Positions 1 to 8,681 of a DNA stretch of 50,989 nucleotides are shown here, one piece after another. Position numbers and translations under genes: made by a program. The stretch lies in NCBI GenBank assembly GCA_003164785.1, contig PLUE01000068.1, positions 1 through 50,989 of the forward strand, in the 5' to 3' direction. Positions within the stretch are counted from its first letter, which is position 1, and each line of letters starts with the position of its first letter. Origin of the DNA: Gammaproteobacteria bacterium. Its GTDB lineage: Bacteria > Pseudomonadota > Gammaproteobacteria > Steroidobacterales > Steroidobacteraceae. The notes under the pieces are model-generated. The model saw only the letters and a list, made by a program, of their open reading frames with translations. It was not told the DNA's origin and did not search any database.

Positions 1-1
1 C

Positions 2-421
2 TCACATCACATTGGCACAGGGGGGTTGCAGCGATCCTGGTCCGCGTATGCGCAAACACGAGATAGCTATCGGGCAACGGTGCTCGCTGCGTTCCAAGAA
101 GTTGAGGATGGATTAAGCCTGACGCAGCGGCTCAAAACCGAGGTCGCGCAACAGCACGAGGCAAGCACGCAGGCCGGGGAAGCTCTGTGGATCTCCACCA
201 AACTATACGATGCCGGGTTAGACAATTATCTAAGTGTTTCTGTTGCACAAGTAGCGCAACTCCAAGCTCGTACCAGCGAGGTCCAAGTCCAGGTTCGACA
301 AATGCAGGCGGCTGTCTCCTTGATTCGCGCGATTGGCGGGGGTTGGTCCGATAAACGGATGCCGACTGAGAAGCAAACGCTGCCCTTTGGGCCATTCGAT
401 TCCGGGGTTCCCGACCGGTAA
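2..421 (+). CDS. Outer-membrane efflux protein (TolC/NodT-like), C-terminal part
   Basis: The frame is open to the left edge, so the gene starts outside the window. The visible part holds the phrase FQEVEDGL followed by a long alpha-helical segment rich in Gln, Ala and Val and the turn LYDAGLDNYLSVSVAQ, the usual second coiled-coil repeat of TolC/OprM/NodT channels that pass substrates across the outer membrane for RND or MFP pumps. NodT proteins normally end near a GGGW motif; here GGGWSDKRM is followed by about 20 extra residues ending at the TAA, so the tail may be read-through into foreign DNA, since a transposase relic follows at once. The partner pump is not in view. Family assignment is firm; substrate is unknown. 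Confidence 0.85.
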   Translation, partial: SHHIGTGGLQRSWSAYAQTRDSYRATVLAAFQEVEDGLSLTQRLKTEVAQQHEASTQAGEALWISTKLYDAGLDNYLSVSVAQVAQLQARTSEVQVQVRQMQAAVSLIRAIGGGWSDKRMPTEKQTLPFGPFDSGVPDR

Positions 422-422
422 T

Positions 423-701
423 TACCTCGATCCCGGCCCCTTCGCCCGAATGCGGCTGCCCGACTTTCGCAGGCCCTTGAATCGTGCGCTCGAACGCGGA
501 AAATCCGTCCATGCCTTGCAGCGTCAAATCCGTACGCAACCACTACCCGCGAAGCGCGGCCCGCGCCCCGAGGAGCTGATCGCCACCTCCGGCGCACAGA
601 CCCTGCCCACCAACTATGTGATGGCCTGGAACACCCAGCGCCTGCAACGCCGGTTGTCTGGCGATGGGCCTGTTGATCGTTCCCTGTCCGCGCAGCGATA
701 A
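423..701 (+). pseudogene. Relic of Tn3-family transposase C-terminus
   Basis: Read in the frame ending at the TAA at 699-701, this stretch keeps the order of conserved blocks near the end of Tn3-family TnpA: LNRALERGKSVHALQRQI, then RPEELI, then TNYVMAWNTQRLQ (compare the family pattern of gene-end blocks HALRRF, a charged EEQ-like block, and LVTNA-x-x-WNT). No start codon, DDE core or inverted repeats are visible, so only the last ~90 residues survive. It lies directly behind the odd tail of the efflux gene and before an oppositely oriented lipoprotein. Assignment is from remembered motif order, without a search; a chance ORF cannot be excluded. Confidence 0.5.
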
Positions 702-702
702 T

Positions 703-1173
703 TCAGGGCCCCCAAGGCCCCCAGGCTTCCCAATTGAACGCTGGATTCGCGTAGACCTGTTCGTTGAAGTCGTCGTCTTCCGCTGCATTCTGATGGTCTT
801 TGAGGTCGCTTTCGAGCTGTTTGATGCGTGCGTCCGATTGCTTGTTCTCCTGATATTTGCCGTACGCCTCCTGCGTGCCCACATAGAGACACTTGCAGAC
901 CGAGGGGTCGGCATACACGTAATGGACCGTATCAGCGGTAACGCGTTTGACAAATTTGTGCGGCGGGAGCTGAGTCAGCAAGGTTTGTCGCTCCGCCGTG
1001 TTGGCCGGACGGATCGTGAACCCCGCCACCGCGAGGTTGTTTTCATGGGTAACGATGCGTTGGCTCGGACTTTGACAGCCCGCAAGCGCCATTCCCATTG
1101 ACGCCGCCACGACCATTGCCGACGAATTTTGACGCCGCCGCGCGCCGACGCCACGTGCATAGTTCATTCGCAT
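703..1173 (-). CDS. Small lipoprotein of unknown function
   Basis: The 156-residue product starts with a basic n-region and a hydrophobic stretch ending in the lipobox LAGC (Cys about residue 33), so it should be lipidated and anchored in the membrane facing the periplasm. The mature part has a cysteine pair in VCKCLYVGTQEAY followed by a charged, coiled-coil-like helix and a Trp/Gly/Pro-rich end. The start at 1173 is supported by an AGGA ribosome site six bases upstream. I recall similar conserved lipoproteins with the C-x-CLYVG block in proteobacteria, but know no function. The gene stands alone between a transposase relic and an empty stretch. Confidence 0.75.
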   Translation of the reverse strand: MRMNYARGVGARRRQNSSAMVVAASMGMALAGCQSPSQRIVTHENNLAVAGFTIRPANTAERQTLLTQLPPHKFVKRVTADTVHYVYADPSVCKCLYVGTQEAYGKYQENKQSDARIKQLESDLKDHQNAAEDDDFNEQVYANPAFNWEAWGPWGP

Positions 1174-1509
1174 GAAGTTCCTGAGAGTCTAACATGCAAT
1201 CGTAGCAGAACCGCTCATGCCAAGCTTCGCGCCGTTTCCTTCGGTTGCTACCGTGCCACCTCTGTCGACGCCTTAAGTCTGACACAGCACAACCAGCGCC
1301 CCTCGCTTGCCCAAGACCATTACCTCAGCAATGTATACTGCCGCAGGCCTGAACGATGACCAGGATGGCCCCCACGATCGAAGGATTGAGGTCCAGGCTT
1401 AAATTCGCGTTGGCGATGGCAAGAAACAAAATTCCGCCCGAGGGCGCCGGCTGATCGCAGTTTGGTTTGGACAGCACAAAGGAAATTCAACCTCGCATCC
1501 ATGCGCTCC
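1174..1509. other. Gap without an intact gene; possible membrane-protein tail on the minus strand
   Basis: No complete gene is visible. On the minus strand a frame that ends at 1325 contains a hydrophobic stretch (GGILFLAIANANLSLDLNP then IVGAILVIVQ) that looks like the last transmembrane helices of a permease, but it has no start and I do not recognise the family. The rest shows no clear promoter, hairpin or repeat. Confidence 0.3.
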
Positions 1510-2445
1510 CTAGGCTAATCGCTTGACCGCCACGCGCACCACGTCCAGAAAAGCCTGGGCCGCCGGTGAAGCATACGCGCCGGCATAGCTCACGATATTG
1601 AGCGGTCGACGGATCGCGAGATTTGGCCACCTGAGCGGCACGAGTTGACCGCCGGAGAGCTCAGTTTCCATGCAGACCCGCGGCAACCAGGCAATGCCGC
1701 CGCCTTGGACGGCCGCTCGTTTGAGAGCTTCGGTGTTTCCCAGGCTCAAGACGTTAGTGGGCACGATATTGAGCGCGCCCAGCATGTCCATGACGAGTTC
1801 GCGGGTTCCTGAGCCCGGTTCGCGCGCGAGCACGGGCAAGGTCGTCAGCGATTGCACGCCCAGACGCTTGCCGGCCAGGAACTTGGCATCGGCTGCAACC
1901 ACCGGCACGATCTCATCCTGTAACAGGCGCTCCACTTTGAGCTTGTCGTTGTGCAACGGCCCCTCGATGAAGCCGAATGCAAAGCGCCAATCCGCGACGC
2001 CGTCGGCAACTTGCTCCGTGTTGCCGACGAATACGGAGAGCGTGATCTTCGGATGCCGCCCGCGAAACTCGACCAGCCAAGCCGGCAACAAGTAAGTGCC
2101 GATGGTGTTGCTTGCCCCGATGAGCAATTCACCGCGGTCAACGTTGACGATATCGCGCATGGCCGCCGCGGCCGATCGCTCCATGTCGAATATTCGCGCT
2201 GCGTAGTCGCGCAATATCTCGCCCGCCTGCGTCAGGCGCATGCCGCGCGGCAAACGCTCGAACAATGCCAGTCCCAGACTGTTTTCGAACCACTTGAGCT
2301 GCCGTGAAATCGCCGGCTGCGAGATGTGCATCCGCTGCGACGCAATGGTCAAACTTCCCGATTGCGCGATGGTCTGAAAAATCGCCAGATGATGCAGATT
2401 CATATATAAAGTATATAGATCAAGGTTTATACCTGTATTGGTCAT
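1510..2445 (-). CDS. LysR-type transcriptional regulator
   Basis: The protein has the standard LysR layout: an N-terminal winged helix-turn-helix (IAQSGSLTIASQRMHISQPA, then SRQLKWFENSLGLALFER) and a C-terminal periplasmic-binding-like co-inducer domain. The start at 2445 is preceded by AGGAG five bases upstream and gives 311 residues; the Met at 2403 is where most family members start but has no good ribosome site. It is divergent from the sorA-like gene, the usual arrangement for a LysR protein controlling its neighbour, so it probably regulates sulfite oxidation (inference). An AT-rich inverted repeat TATATA-AAG-TATATA at 2403-2417 lies between the two candidate starts and could be an operator or promoter part. 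The effector is unknown. Confidence 0.9.
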   Translation of the reverse strand: MTNTGINLDLYTLYMNLHHLAIFQTIAQSGSLTIASQRMHISQPAISRQLKWFENSLGLALFERLPRGMRLTQAGEILRDYAARIFDMERSAAAAMRDIVNVDRGELLIGASNTIGTYLLPAWLVEFRGRHPKITLSVFVGNTEQVADGVADWRFAFGFIEGPLHNDKLKVERLLQDEIVPVVAADAKFLAGKRLGVQSLTTLPVLAREPGSGTRELVMDMLGALNIVPTNVLSLGNTEALKRAAVQGGGIAWLPRVCMETELSGGQLVPLRWPNLAIRRPLNIVSYAGAYASPAAQAFLDVVRVAVKRLA

Positions 2446-2499
2446 TGCTCCTGGTTAGGCTCAAGATGCCGGCATTCATCCAGACTCGAGGTTCCAGCC

Positions 2500-2688
2500 A
2501 TGTCACCTGTGCTTGTCGCTCAGCCCGTCGCTCCTTCCCAGGGTTCATCCGGCGCCGGCCACCTTTTGCCTGGTATCACCGTCATTGCGGGCATTGCCTA
2601 TGGCGCTACTGCTCAAGTTGCCCAGGCGGCAGGGGCGGCCGTCGGCGACAGTGCAGCCAGTGCCGGGGCCCGCGAGGTGTTCAGCTGA
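2500..2688 (+). CDS. Short hydrophobic ORF overlapping the sulfite dehydrogenase start
   Basis: This 62-codon frame starts with ATG and its TGA (2686-2688) shares a base with the ATG of the next gene (TGATG), a layout typical of translational coupling. The peptide has one hydrophobic stretch (LLPGITVIAGIAYGATAQVA) and an Ala/Gly-rich tail. The beginning faintly recalls the first helix of YeiH-type membrane proteins, so it may be the cut-off start of such a gene, or a leader peptide. The ribosome site is weak. I cannot name a function. Confidence 0.35.
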   Translation: MSPVLVAQPVAPSQGSSGAGHLLPGITVIAGIAYGATAQVAQAAGAAVGDSAASAGAREVFS

Positions 2689-3911
2689 TGCGTGCCGCTT
2701 TGAATTCACGCCGGCAATTTCTCCGCGGGGCCAGCGTGCTGCTCGCGGGGGCGGCTCTGCCGCTTCGCGATCTGGCCGCCACGGTGGATCAACCCTTCGG
2801 CAATGGCACGCGCGAATTGGTGGTATATCCGCAGAAGCGCCCGTTGATGCGCATCACGACGCGGCCACCGCACCTCGAGACTCCCTTTTCGGTGTTCAAC
2901 GAGGGTCCGATCACACCCAACGACGCCTTCTTCGTGCGCTATCATCTCGCCAATATCCCCTTGTCAGTGGACTTGAACGCCTACCGTCTGCGGGTGCATG
3001 GGAAGGTCGGTCAAGAGCTCTCTCTGTCGCTCGAGGACTTGCAACGAATCGGCGACGCCGAGGAACTGGTCGCTGTGAATCAATGCGCGGGGAACAGCCG
3101 TGGCTATTCCATGCCGCGAGTGTTCGGCGCCCAACTCGGCAACGGCTCCATGGGCAATGCCCGTTGGGCCGGGTTGCCGCTGCGCCGGTTGCTCCAGAAG
3201 GCGGGCATTGCCGCTGATGCCACCCAAGTGACCTTCAATGGGCTCGACACGCCTGTACTCCCGGCAACCTCCGACTTCATCAAGTCGTTGGCGATCGATG
3301 ATGCCCTGAGTTCTGACGTGCTGCTGGCCTGGAACATGAACAATGAACCGATTCCCATGCTCAACGGCTATCCGCTCAAGCTGATTGTCCCCGGATACTT
3401 CGGCACCTATTGGGTGAAACATCTCTGCGACATCGAGGTCATCAATACGCCTTTCGCGGGACACGACGCCCTCTTTATGACGACGGCGTATCGCCTACCG
3501 GACAATGAATGCGGCTGTGTCCCACCCGGAACGCAACCGGCCAACACGGTACCCATCGGCCGATTCAAAGTCCGTTCCTTCGTCACCAGCCTGACGAACG
3601 GCTCGATTTTACACCGTGGGCGAACGACGCAGATCAAGGGCATTGCCTTTGACGGTGGCTATGGGATCAAAACCGTGCAGATATCCATCGATGGGGGCGT
3701 GTCCTGGCGCGATGCGATCCTCGGCGAGAATCTCGGCAAGTATTCGTTTCGAGAATGGCGCGTGGCACTGACGCCGACTCAGGTGGGGCCGCTGGAGCTT
3801 CGCGTGCGTGCTTCGAACACCCGCAACGAGACACAACCCGCCGAGGCTGCCTGGAATCCAGCCGGATATGCGCGCAACGTCATCGAATCCATGCACCTGG
3901 TGGTGGTCTAG
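2688..3911 (+). CDS. sorA: Sulfite dehydrogenase, molybdopterin subunit (SorA-like)
   Basis: The 407-residue protein belongs to the sulfite oxidase family, which oxidises sulfite to sulfate and passes two electrons to cytochrome c. A twin-arginine signal (SRRQFLRGAS, residues 7-16) predicts export of the folded, cofactor-loaded enzyme to the periplasm. The molybdopterin domain carries the molybdenum ligand Cys133 in NQCAGNSRG and the motif GYPLKLIVPGYFGTYWVKH; a C-terminal immunoglobulin-like dimerisation domain (from about residue 290, with DGGYGIKTVQISIDGGVSW) completes the fold. There is no N-terminal haem b5 domain, so electrons must leave through a separate cytochrome, which is the adjacent downstream gene. 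The start at 2688 fits the Tat signal. The enzyme fits the sulfide and sulfur genes downstream in the window. Confidence 0.9.
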   Translation: MRAALNSRRQFLRGASVLLAGAALPLRDLAATVDQPFGNGTRELVVYPQKRPLMRITTRPPHLETPFSVFNEGPITPNDAFFVRYHLANIPLSVDLNAYRLRVHGKVGQELSLSLEDLQRIGDAEELVAVNQCAGNSRGYSMPRVFGAQLGNGSMGNARWAGLPLRRLLQKAGIAADATQVTFNGLDTPVLPATSDFIKSLAIDDALSSDVLLAWNMNNEPIPMLNGYPLKLIVPGYFGTYWVKHLCDIEVINTPFAGHDALFMTTAYRLPDNECGCVPPGTQPANTVPIGRFKVRSFVTSLTNGSILHRGRTTQIKGIAFDGGYGIKTVQISIDGGVSWRDAILGENLGKYSFREWRVALTPTQVGPLELRVRASNTRNETQPAEAAWNPAGYARNVIESMHLVVV

Positions 3912-4508
3912 ATGCGCGCCGTCCTATGCCTTGTTGCAGCGTGCCTTGCCGCCTATGCCGCAGATGCGATCACTCTTCCCCCTGAGACTGCCGCGCTTGC
4001 GCATTCGCCGTTGCCGGGCTACATGGTCGCCATGCAAAAGTGTGGCATCTGCCACTCCGCCGACTACATCACGCTACAGCCGCCCCATATGACATTCGAG
4101 CAGTGGGGCAAGGAAATGGCGAAAATGCAGCACACGTACGGTGCTCCCATCAGTGACGCGGAAATCACGCTGCTGGCTGCTTATCTAGCGTCGACCTATG
4201 GTGACGCAGTGACCGTACCCAAGGAAGCCCGGGTCAGTCCTGCGTCTCTTGCCCAATCGGACGTCCAAACCCTCATCAATTCCAATGGGTGTCTCGGCTG
4301 CCACGCTCTTCAGCAAAAGATCGTCGGCCCTGCGTTCCGGGATGTCGCGGCGAAGTATCGAGGAAACCCTGAAGCGCTTGTGACCGTTGAATCGCATATC
4401 CGCTCCGGCGGCCAGGGCCGGTGGGGCGCCGTGCCCATGCCACCCTTCTCCGGCCTCGACGCCCGGGAATTGGAGATGCTCGCAACTTTTGTTCTTCAAC
4501 AGCATTAA
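3912..4508 (+). CDS. Di-haem c-type cytochrome, probable electron acceptor of the sulfite dehydrogenase
   Basis: The ATG follows the sorA stop directly, so the two are co-transcribed. A signal peptide (about residues 1-17) is followed by two haem-c sites, CGICH (Cys44/Cys47/His48) and CLGCH (Cys127/Cys130/His131). The first half, with CGICHSADYI and MTFEQWGKEMAKM, resembles the mono-haem SorB subunit. The second half (GPAFRDVAAKYRG, then GGQGRWGAVPMPPFSGL) resembles cytochrome c-551/c-552 with its axial Met in VPMPP. It therefore looks like SorB fused to a small soluble cytochrome, which could relay electrons from sulfite towards the terminal oxidase (inference). The haem sites are certain; the pairing is strongly suggested by adjacency. 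Confidence 0.88.
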   Translation: MRAVLCLVAACLAAYAADAITLPPETAALAHSPLPGYMVAMQKCGICHSADYITLQPPHMTFEQWGKEMAKMQHTYGAPISDAEITLLAAYLASTYGDAVTVPKEARVSPASLAQSDVQTLINSNGCLGCHALQQKIVGPAFRDVAAKYRGNPEALVTVESHIRSGGQGRWGAVPMPPFSGLDARELEMLATFVLQQH

Positions 4509-5286
4509 CACGGCGCGCGAATGCCCGGATTCCTGGGCTTCGATCGATCGTCTGACATCCTTATTGCGTCCGCATACCCCCCGTGAAGTAGGTGAGAACA
4601 TAGGCTCGAAGAAACCCATGTTTTGCGCTCAACAGCCGCAGCAAGTACCGGCCAGGCCGCCATTTCGGTGATCGTACATCGAACAGCGTAGACGCTGAAG
4701 ATTAAAATACGGCGACTGCAGCATTAAATTCGAACCGCGGCTTACTAAGACGCTGGCGGCTCAATGCACACGGACTGGGGTTGGCGAGTAAGTTTCCTGC
4801 ATGCGCCAGCGCACCGATCTATTTCGAGGCGGTGCGTAGCGTCGGAGCATCGCCTCCGCCCAGGCACAATAATCGCATCCGAGCATTTCAATGGTACGAA
4901 GGAACTCAGTGGACGAATGGATCGAACTGCTCGCTGTTGGGGGGTCGCGTGCGATCCTGGATACAGCCCCTGACTTCGCCCCTTCTGATCCATTCACGGC
5001 AGACCCGTGCCGCTGCAGATGAACACGAAGCGCATGTTTCGGATCAAAGCGCATCCTTGATGTCCGTGTAACCAGAAGAGTATCCATCGTATTGCTCTCT
5101 TGATGCTCATCCGTCATTTATTCGTACCCACATTGCCGTCTGTTCGCGGAGCACGACGTGCCCATGATAATAGGGATTTCGGGGAGTCGTGTTAGCGTGG
5201 CATACTAAGACCATACTTTTCTCAGCTTCGCGGTCGGCGCGTCTCGCGCCTGACACTCTGCGCAGCGAAGCGATAGGCGCATCAAC
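4509..5286. other. Long stretch without a recognisable gene
   Basis: Nothing here looks like a real gene on either strand. A short hairpin CAGCGT-AG-ACGCTG sits at 4684-4697. A minus-strand frame at 4761-5117 contains a cysteine-bearing phrase (MLGCDYCAWAEAMLRR) but has no ribosome site, no recognised family and poor codon regularity, so I do not call it. The last ~60 bases presumably hold the promoter of the micro-protein at 5287. Confidence 0.5.
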
Positions 5287-5406
5287 ATGGACTGGATGAT
5301 AGGCGGCTGGAGGATGCTCGGGATCGGACTGGGATCGATCCTTGCGATCATGGTCCTGGCCCTGGGCGCCTTAGCGTTGGTCAAGTACCTATCAAAACGG
5401 AAGTAG
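5287..5406 (+). CDS. 39-residue single-pass membrane micro-protein
   Basis: An ATG opens a 39-codon frame ending in TAG. The peptide begins MDWMIGGWRMLGIGLG, continues with one strongly hydrophobic helix (SILAIMVLALGALALV) and ends with a basic cap KYLSKRK, so it should insert with its C-terminus in the cytoplasm. The Trp/Gly/Met-rich start is like that of small SHOCT-type membrane proteins, but the SHOCT helix pair is missing; a full SHOCT protein lies at 48663. The ribosome site is weak. The clean membrane design, followed by stop codons, argues for a real gene. Function unknown. Confidence 0.5.
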   Translation: MDWMIGGWRMLGIGLGSILAIMVLALGALALVKYLSKRK

Positions 5407-5872
5407 GGGTTACCTGGATTTCCGTGCCAAGAGTGCCGCTAGAAACGGGGTGTTCTTCCCCAGCGCCACGGGCAACGGCTACCTAACGCCATGAATGGAA
5501 AATGGTTTCTGTACCCTGGAAACCATTGATATTTCCCGAGAAAAATGGCGTCGAATCCGAGTTTTTGCCGAGAACAATTTGAACAAATTTCTCCTGGAAA
5601 AGTGGGTGTTTTTGAGTGAACAGGAAACCCAGCACAATCCGTTGATTACCAAGGTCCCGGGTCCCGGTCCATTCTTCTCGGCATTTCCTGCCGCCACTAT
5701 TGGCACGGAAATCAAGGCGAGGCCAAGACGCGCCGGATTCATATTGCAGCAAGGAATCGCAAGCGGGACTTCCCGGGTCCCAATTTGTTAACGAAGCTGA
5801 CTTCGCGAACGCACCGCAGCACCAACGGAATTGATAATCTCACCGAATTTGCCTACTCCCCAGTCCGGGCGC
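5407..5872. other. Gap with one strong hairpin, no gene recognised
   Basis: This stretch is richer in A and T than its surroundings. It contains a perfect 9-bp inverted repeat, AATGGTTTC (5501-5509) and GAAACCATT (5519-5527), around a 9-base loop, not followed by a T run, and short repeats of GGGTCCC near 5657-5672 and 5776. Frames of about 90 codons exist on both strands but have no recognisable domain. It lies downstream of the minus-strand glucoamylase, so the hairpin could end that transcript or the micro-protein transcript. Confidence 0.4.
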
Positions 5873-8254
5873 TCATGCCGTCGACATGACCTCCACATGG
5901 TAGTCGACCCCAATCCACCGCTTGCCCGGCATGTACCGAAAGGTGAAATCCACCCTCTGCCCGGCGATCAGGCGCGCGGTTTCGATGGGCAGTACGTGCA
6001 ACCCGAGGCTGTTCGGCGTGGTCGGCCGCTCCTCGACGTTCTGCCAGCCGTTGAATCCCCAGCGCACGCTGCCGGGTGCGCACAGCGTGACGAGCAGCGA
6101 GTTGCCCACACTAATCGTCGAGATTCGTGCCTGCTCGCTCCAGATCGCGCGCGTCGCCTTGCAGCGTTCACCCCGATAGCGCTGCCATACGGCCTCAGGA
6201 CGGTCGAACGGGCGCCCCAGGGCACGCGATGCGACGAGCTTGAGGTATTCCGCATGTGTCCAGGCGAGTGGCATGGCGGATCCGGTGGGCCGGCCGATGC
6301 TGAGGCCGCGTTGCGCAATGGGCAGCGCGTCCCACACCTGTTCCGGCATCATCCCGCCCGGTGAGGCCATCCGAGCCATGGCCTCCAGATACGGCAGCGG
6401 ATCATGACCGCAGGCGATTTCGTAATGACCGCGCTCGCCGGTGAGCAGCGGCCATGGCCGTCCGCGACCGCGCCCGTCGAATGCACTACCATCGTCGTGT
6501 TCGCCGTAGCCATCTTCGGTGTAGCGGCGCCAGACCGGTCCATAGGGCGTATCGACTTTCAGGACGGCATCGGCGAGCCGCACGCTGCCAAGGATAAGAG
6601 GATCATCAAAACGGCGCAGACCGAAGCGCACCAGTTGCAAAAAATCGACGCCGAACTCCGCCGCCGCCGGCAGATCCGGGTCGATTTCCAGATTCTTGAT
6701 CGGCAGGGCGCGATTGAATGCACCGCGATCATTGATGACTTGCTGCGGAGCCTCGCGCACGTAGTAGCCCGGAATGCCGAACTGCCGCGCCAGCGGCGTA
6801 TCGTGCACCGCAGTCCAGTCGTCGAGCCGTGAGTTCCAAAAATCCGCAATGTCCAGCGCCAGCTCACGAGCGTCGGCAGGCAGATACGGCGCGCCGCTGA
6901 CGAGCGCGGCAATGCATGCGGCGAGCGTGAACGTGTTGAGTCCCGCGTCCTCCTCCCAACGATCCTGAGCGCTCGCAGGGCCGTTGCGCACAATGAACGA
7001 CAGCGCACGCCGAATCATGTCGACGACTTCGGTTCCCTCCAGCGCATTGCGCTCCGCCAGCAAGGTCGCCAGCAGCACCGGCAGCGCCGTCTCATCCAAC
7101 TGCACCCCCGTCCAATACGGCTTGCCGCCGAGCCATTGATTCTGGTTCCAATGACCGTCCGCGAGTTGCGTGGCGCGCAAGTATCTCAAGGTATTGCCCG
7201 CCTCGCGCGCGGCGTCGACGGCCAGCAAGGCGCCGGCGCATTCCACCAGATCCCGCGGCCATACCAGGTGATAGCCTTCTCGTTCCTCTTTGGTGTTGCC
7301 CCACGGCACGCTCAAGCTCGCGACCATCGCGCCCGGATAGGTCTTATCCTGATGGGCGCGCAGCACCATGGTGGAAATGTGGAACTGCTCGGTGCACACA
7401 GCCGGCAGAGTATGCGTATAGGCCACCGGCACTTGCGATCGCGAGTACCACTCCGTCCAGTTGATGAGGTGTCGTTCGCGCACTCGCTCGAAGGGCTCGT
7501 ACAGCGCGGTCAGCGCCAGCGTCGCGGCCGATTCGGTGCTGCTGCCGAAGGCGAGCGCCAGCACCGCAGAGCGCGGCAGTTCTCCCAGCAACGCGACGTT
7601 GCCCGGACCTGCCGAGGAATACTCCCAGGTCATCGCGCCGTTGCGGGCAAAGTCCTGCCAGCCGTCGCTCGTCCCCACATAGCCAGCGCTCGCTCGCCCG
7701 ACGGCATCGCGCTGCCCTTCGGTGATCGCGCCGAGCGCCAGCGCGAACGGTCCCTGCTGGGCCGACAGCAGTCGCTTCCCGCCGTAGTCGAGCACCTCGG
7801 CGCGGTTGTTCATGCCCGTGCCGCCCAGATGCGGCGCGAGCAGCGCGTAGGGCCGCAGATTCTCATCGCCTGTGAGCACGACATTGAGGAGCAACGCGTC
7901 GCGATCCACACAGGGCACGACCTGCAGAGTGAGATCGAAGCGCTCGTGGTGGTGCACCACTCGCACGACAGGGATGCCCGGTGCGACGAGTTCCACCGAG
8001 TGGCGCCACAGCCGCTTCACTTCCACCCAGAACCCTCGTCCATCGGCCACCACAAAGCCAAGATCGCGAATCTGCGGGATGTCGATGCGTGGGTAATACA
8101 CCTCGTTGATGATGCCGCCACCAATCGTGAACCAAACGCGGGACATCCCCAACGAGCAGCCGACCATTTCCTTGTCGCTGCTGCACCAGGTCGGCGGCGT
8201 GCCGGGAGCGCCGGGAGCCGGCCCGTCGTTTCGCGGCATGTCGCAATGTTGCAT
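5873..8254 (-). CDS. Glycoside hydrolase family 15 glucoamylase-like enzyme
   Basis: The product (793 residues from the chosen start) has the two-domain form of bacterial glucoamylases and glucodextranases: an N-terminal beta-sandwich (about residues 1-270, containing the phrase GGGIINEVYYPRID) and a C-terminal (alpha/alpha)6 barrel. Barrel motifs include YHLVWPRDLVECAGAL, the acidic block DRWEEDAG (probable general acid) and MPLAWTHAEYLKL (probable general base Glu). Such enzymes release glucose from the ends of alpha-glucans. The start at 8254 has AGGGAG 13 bases upstream; Met at 8239 is an alternative. The in-frame extension back to 8527 has no homology I recognise. No signal peptide is evident, so it probably acts inside the cell, perhaps on glycogen. 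A GlgX-type relic at 49326 hints at a wider glycogen theme. Confidence 0.9.
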   Translation of the reverse strand: MQHCDMPRNDGPAPGAPGTPPTWCSSDKEMVGCSLGMSRVWFTIGGGIINEVYYPRIDIPQIRDLGFVVADGRGFWVEVKRLWRHSVELVAPGIPVVRVVHHHERFDLTLQVVPCVDRDALLLNVVLTGDENLRPYALLAPHLGGTGMNNRAEVLDYGGKRLLSAQQGPFALALGAITEGQRDAVGRASAGYVGTSDGWQDFARNGAMTWEYSSAGPGNVALLGELPRSAVLALAFGSSTESAATLALTALYEPFERVRERHLINWTEWYSRSQVPVAYTHTLPAVCTEQFHISTMVLRAHQDKTYPGAMVASLSVPWGNTKEEREGYHLVWPRDLVECAGALLAVDAAREAGNTLRYLRATQLADGHWNQNQWLGGKPYWTGVQLDETALPVLLATLLAERNALEGTEVVDMIRRALSFIVRNGPASAQDRWEEDAGLNTFTLAACIAALVSGAPYLPADARELALDIADFWNSRLDDWTAVHDTPLARQFGIPGYYVREAPQQVINDRGAFNRALPIKNLEIDPDLPAAAEFGVDFLQLVRFGLRRFDDPLILGSVRLADAVLKVDTPYGPVWRRYTEDGYGEHDDGSAFDGRGRGRPWPLLTGERGHYEIACGHDPLPYLEAMARMASPGGMMPEQVWDALPIAQRGLSIGRPTGSAMPLAWTHAEYLKLVASRALGRPFDRPEAVWQRYRGERCKATRAIWSEQARISTISVGNSLLVTLCAPGSVRWGFNGWQNVEERPTTPNSLGLHVLPIETARLIAGQRVDFTFRYMPGKRWIGVDYHVEVMSTA

Positions 8255-8681
8255 AAGCAGATTGATTCTCCCTGCGAAGCAGAGATCGATGGTAGTCCGA
8301 ATTCCGATCGATGGAACATCAAACGAATGTTCGCGATGCAGGCATGCTGAGAACAGCATGCCTCCACAGGGCGGACATGTTTCCATCGACATCCTCGTCG
8401 GTCCGCGTGCGATGAGGTGCGTCGGTTCGCGCAGTATCAGAGTATGCAGTGGTCCCCCACCGGCCTCTGTGCGTTGGCGCACGGCCGGGTCGTCAACGGA
8501 AAACTCCGAATGCGAATGGCCACTCAACCCGCCTCGCTCCGCACCCCACTATCGATCGACTTAAGCGCGAGTTGATGAATGCAACCGCCCGGTAAGGTAA
8601 CTGTCTGGGCCGCACGAACACTGGCATGTCAAGGAACCGTCTTGGGCATCGCGCTTTGCATAGCACTCTGATCGGCTTTCG
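8255..8681. other. Upstream region of the glucoamylase gene
   Basis: Part is open as an N-terminal extension of the glucoamylase frame, but the residues resemble no domain. The remaining ~150 bases show no gene and no clear terminator behind the glycine-rich protein gene's upstream neighbour. Promoter elements for the glucoamylase should be here, but I cannot point to convincing ones. Confidence 0.35.

Noticed and set aside
4761..5117. Minus-strand frame of 118 codons with a cysteine-rich phrase
   Set aside because: No ribosome site, no known family, overlapping frames of equal length on the other strand.
7136..8350. A 404-codon open frame on the plus strand
   Set aside because: It is the antisense of the glucoamylase gene, rich in Arg/His/Gln as typical for shadow frames of G+C-rich genes, and has no domain.
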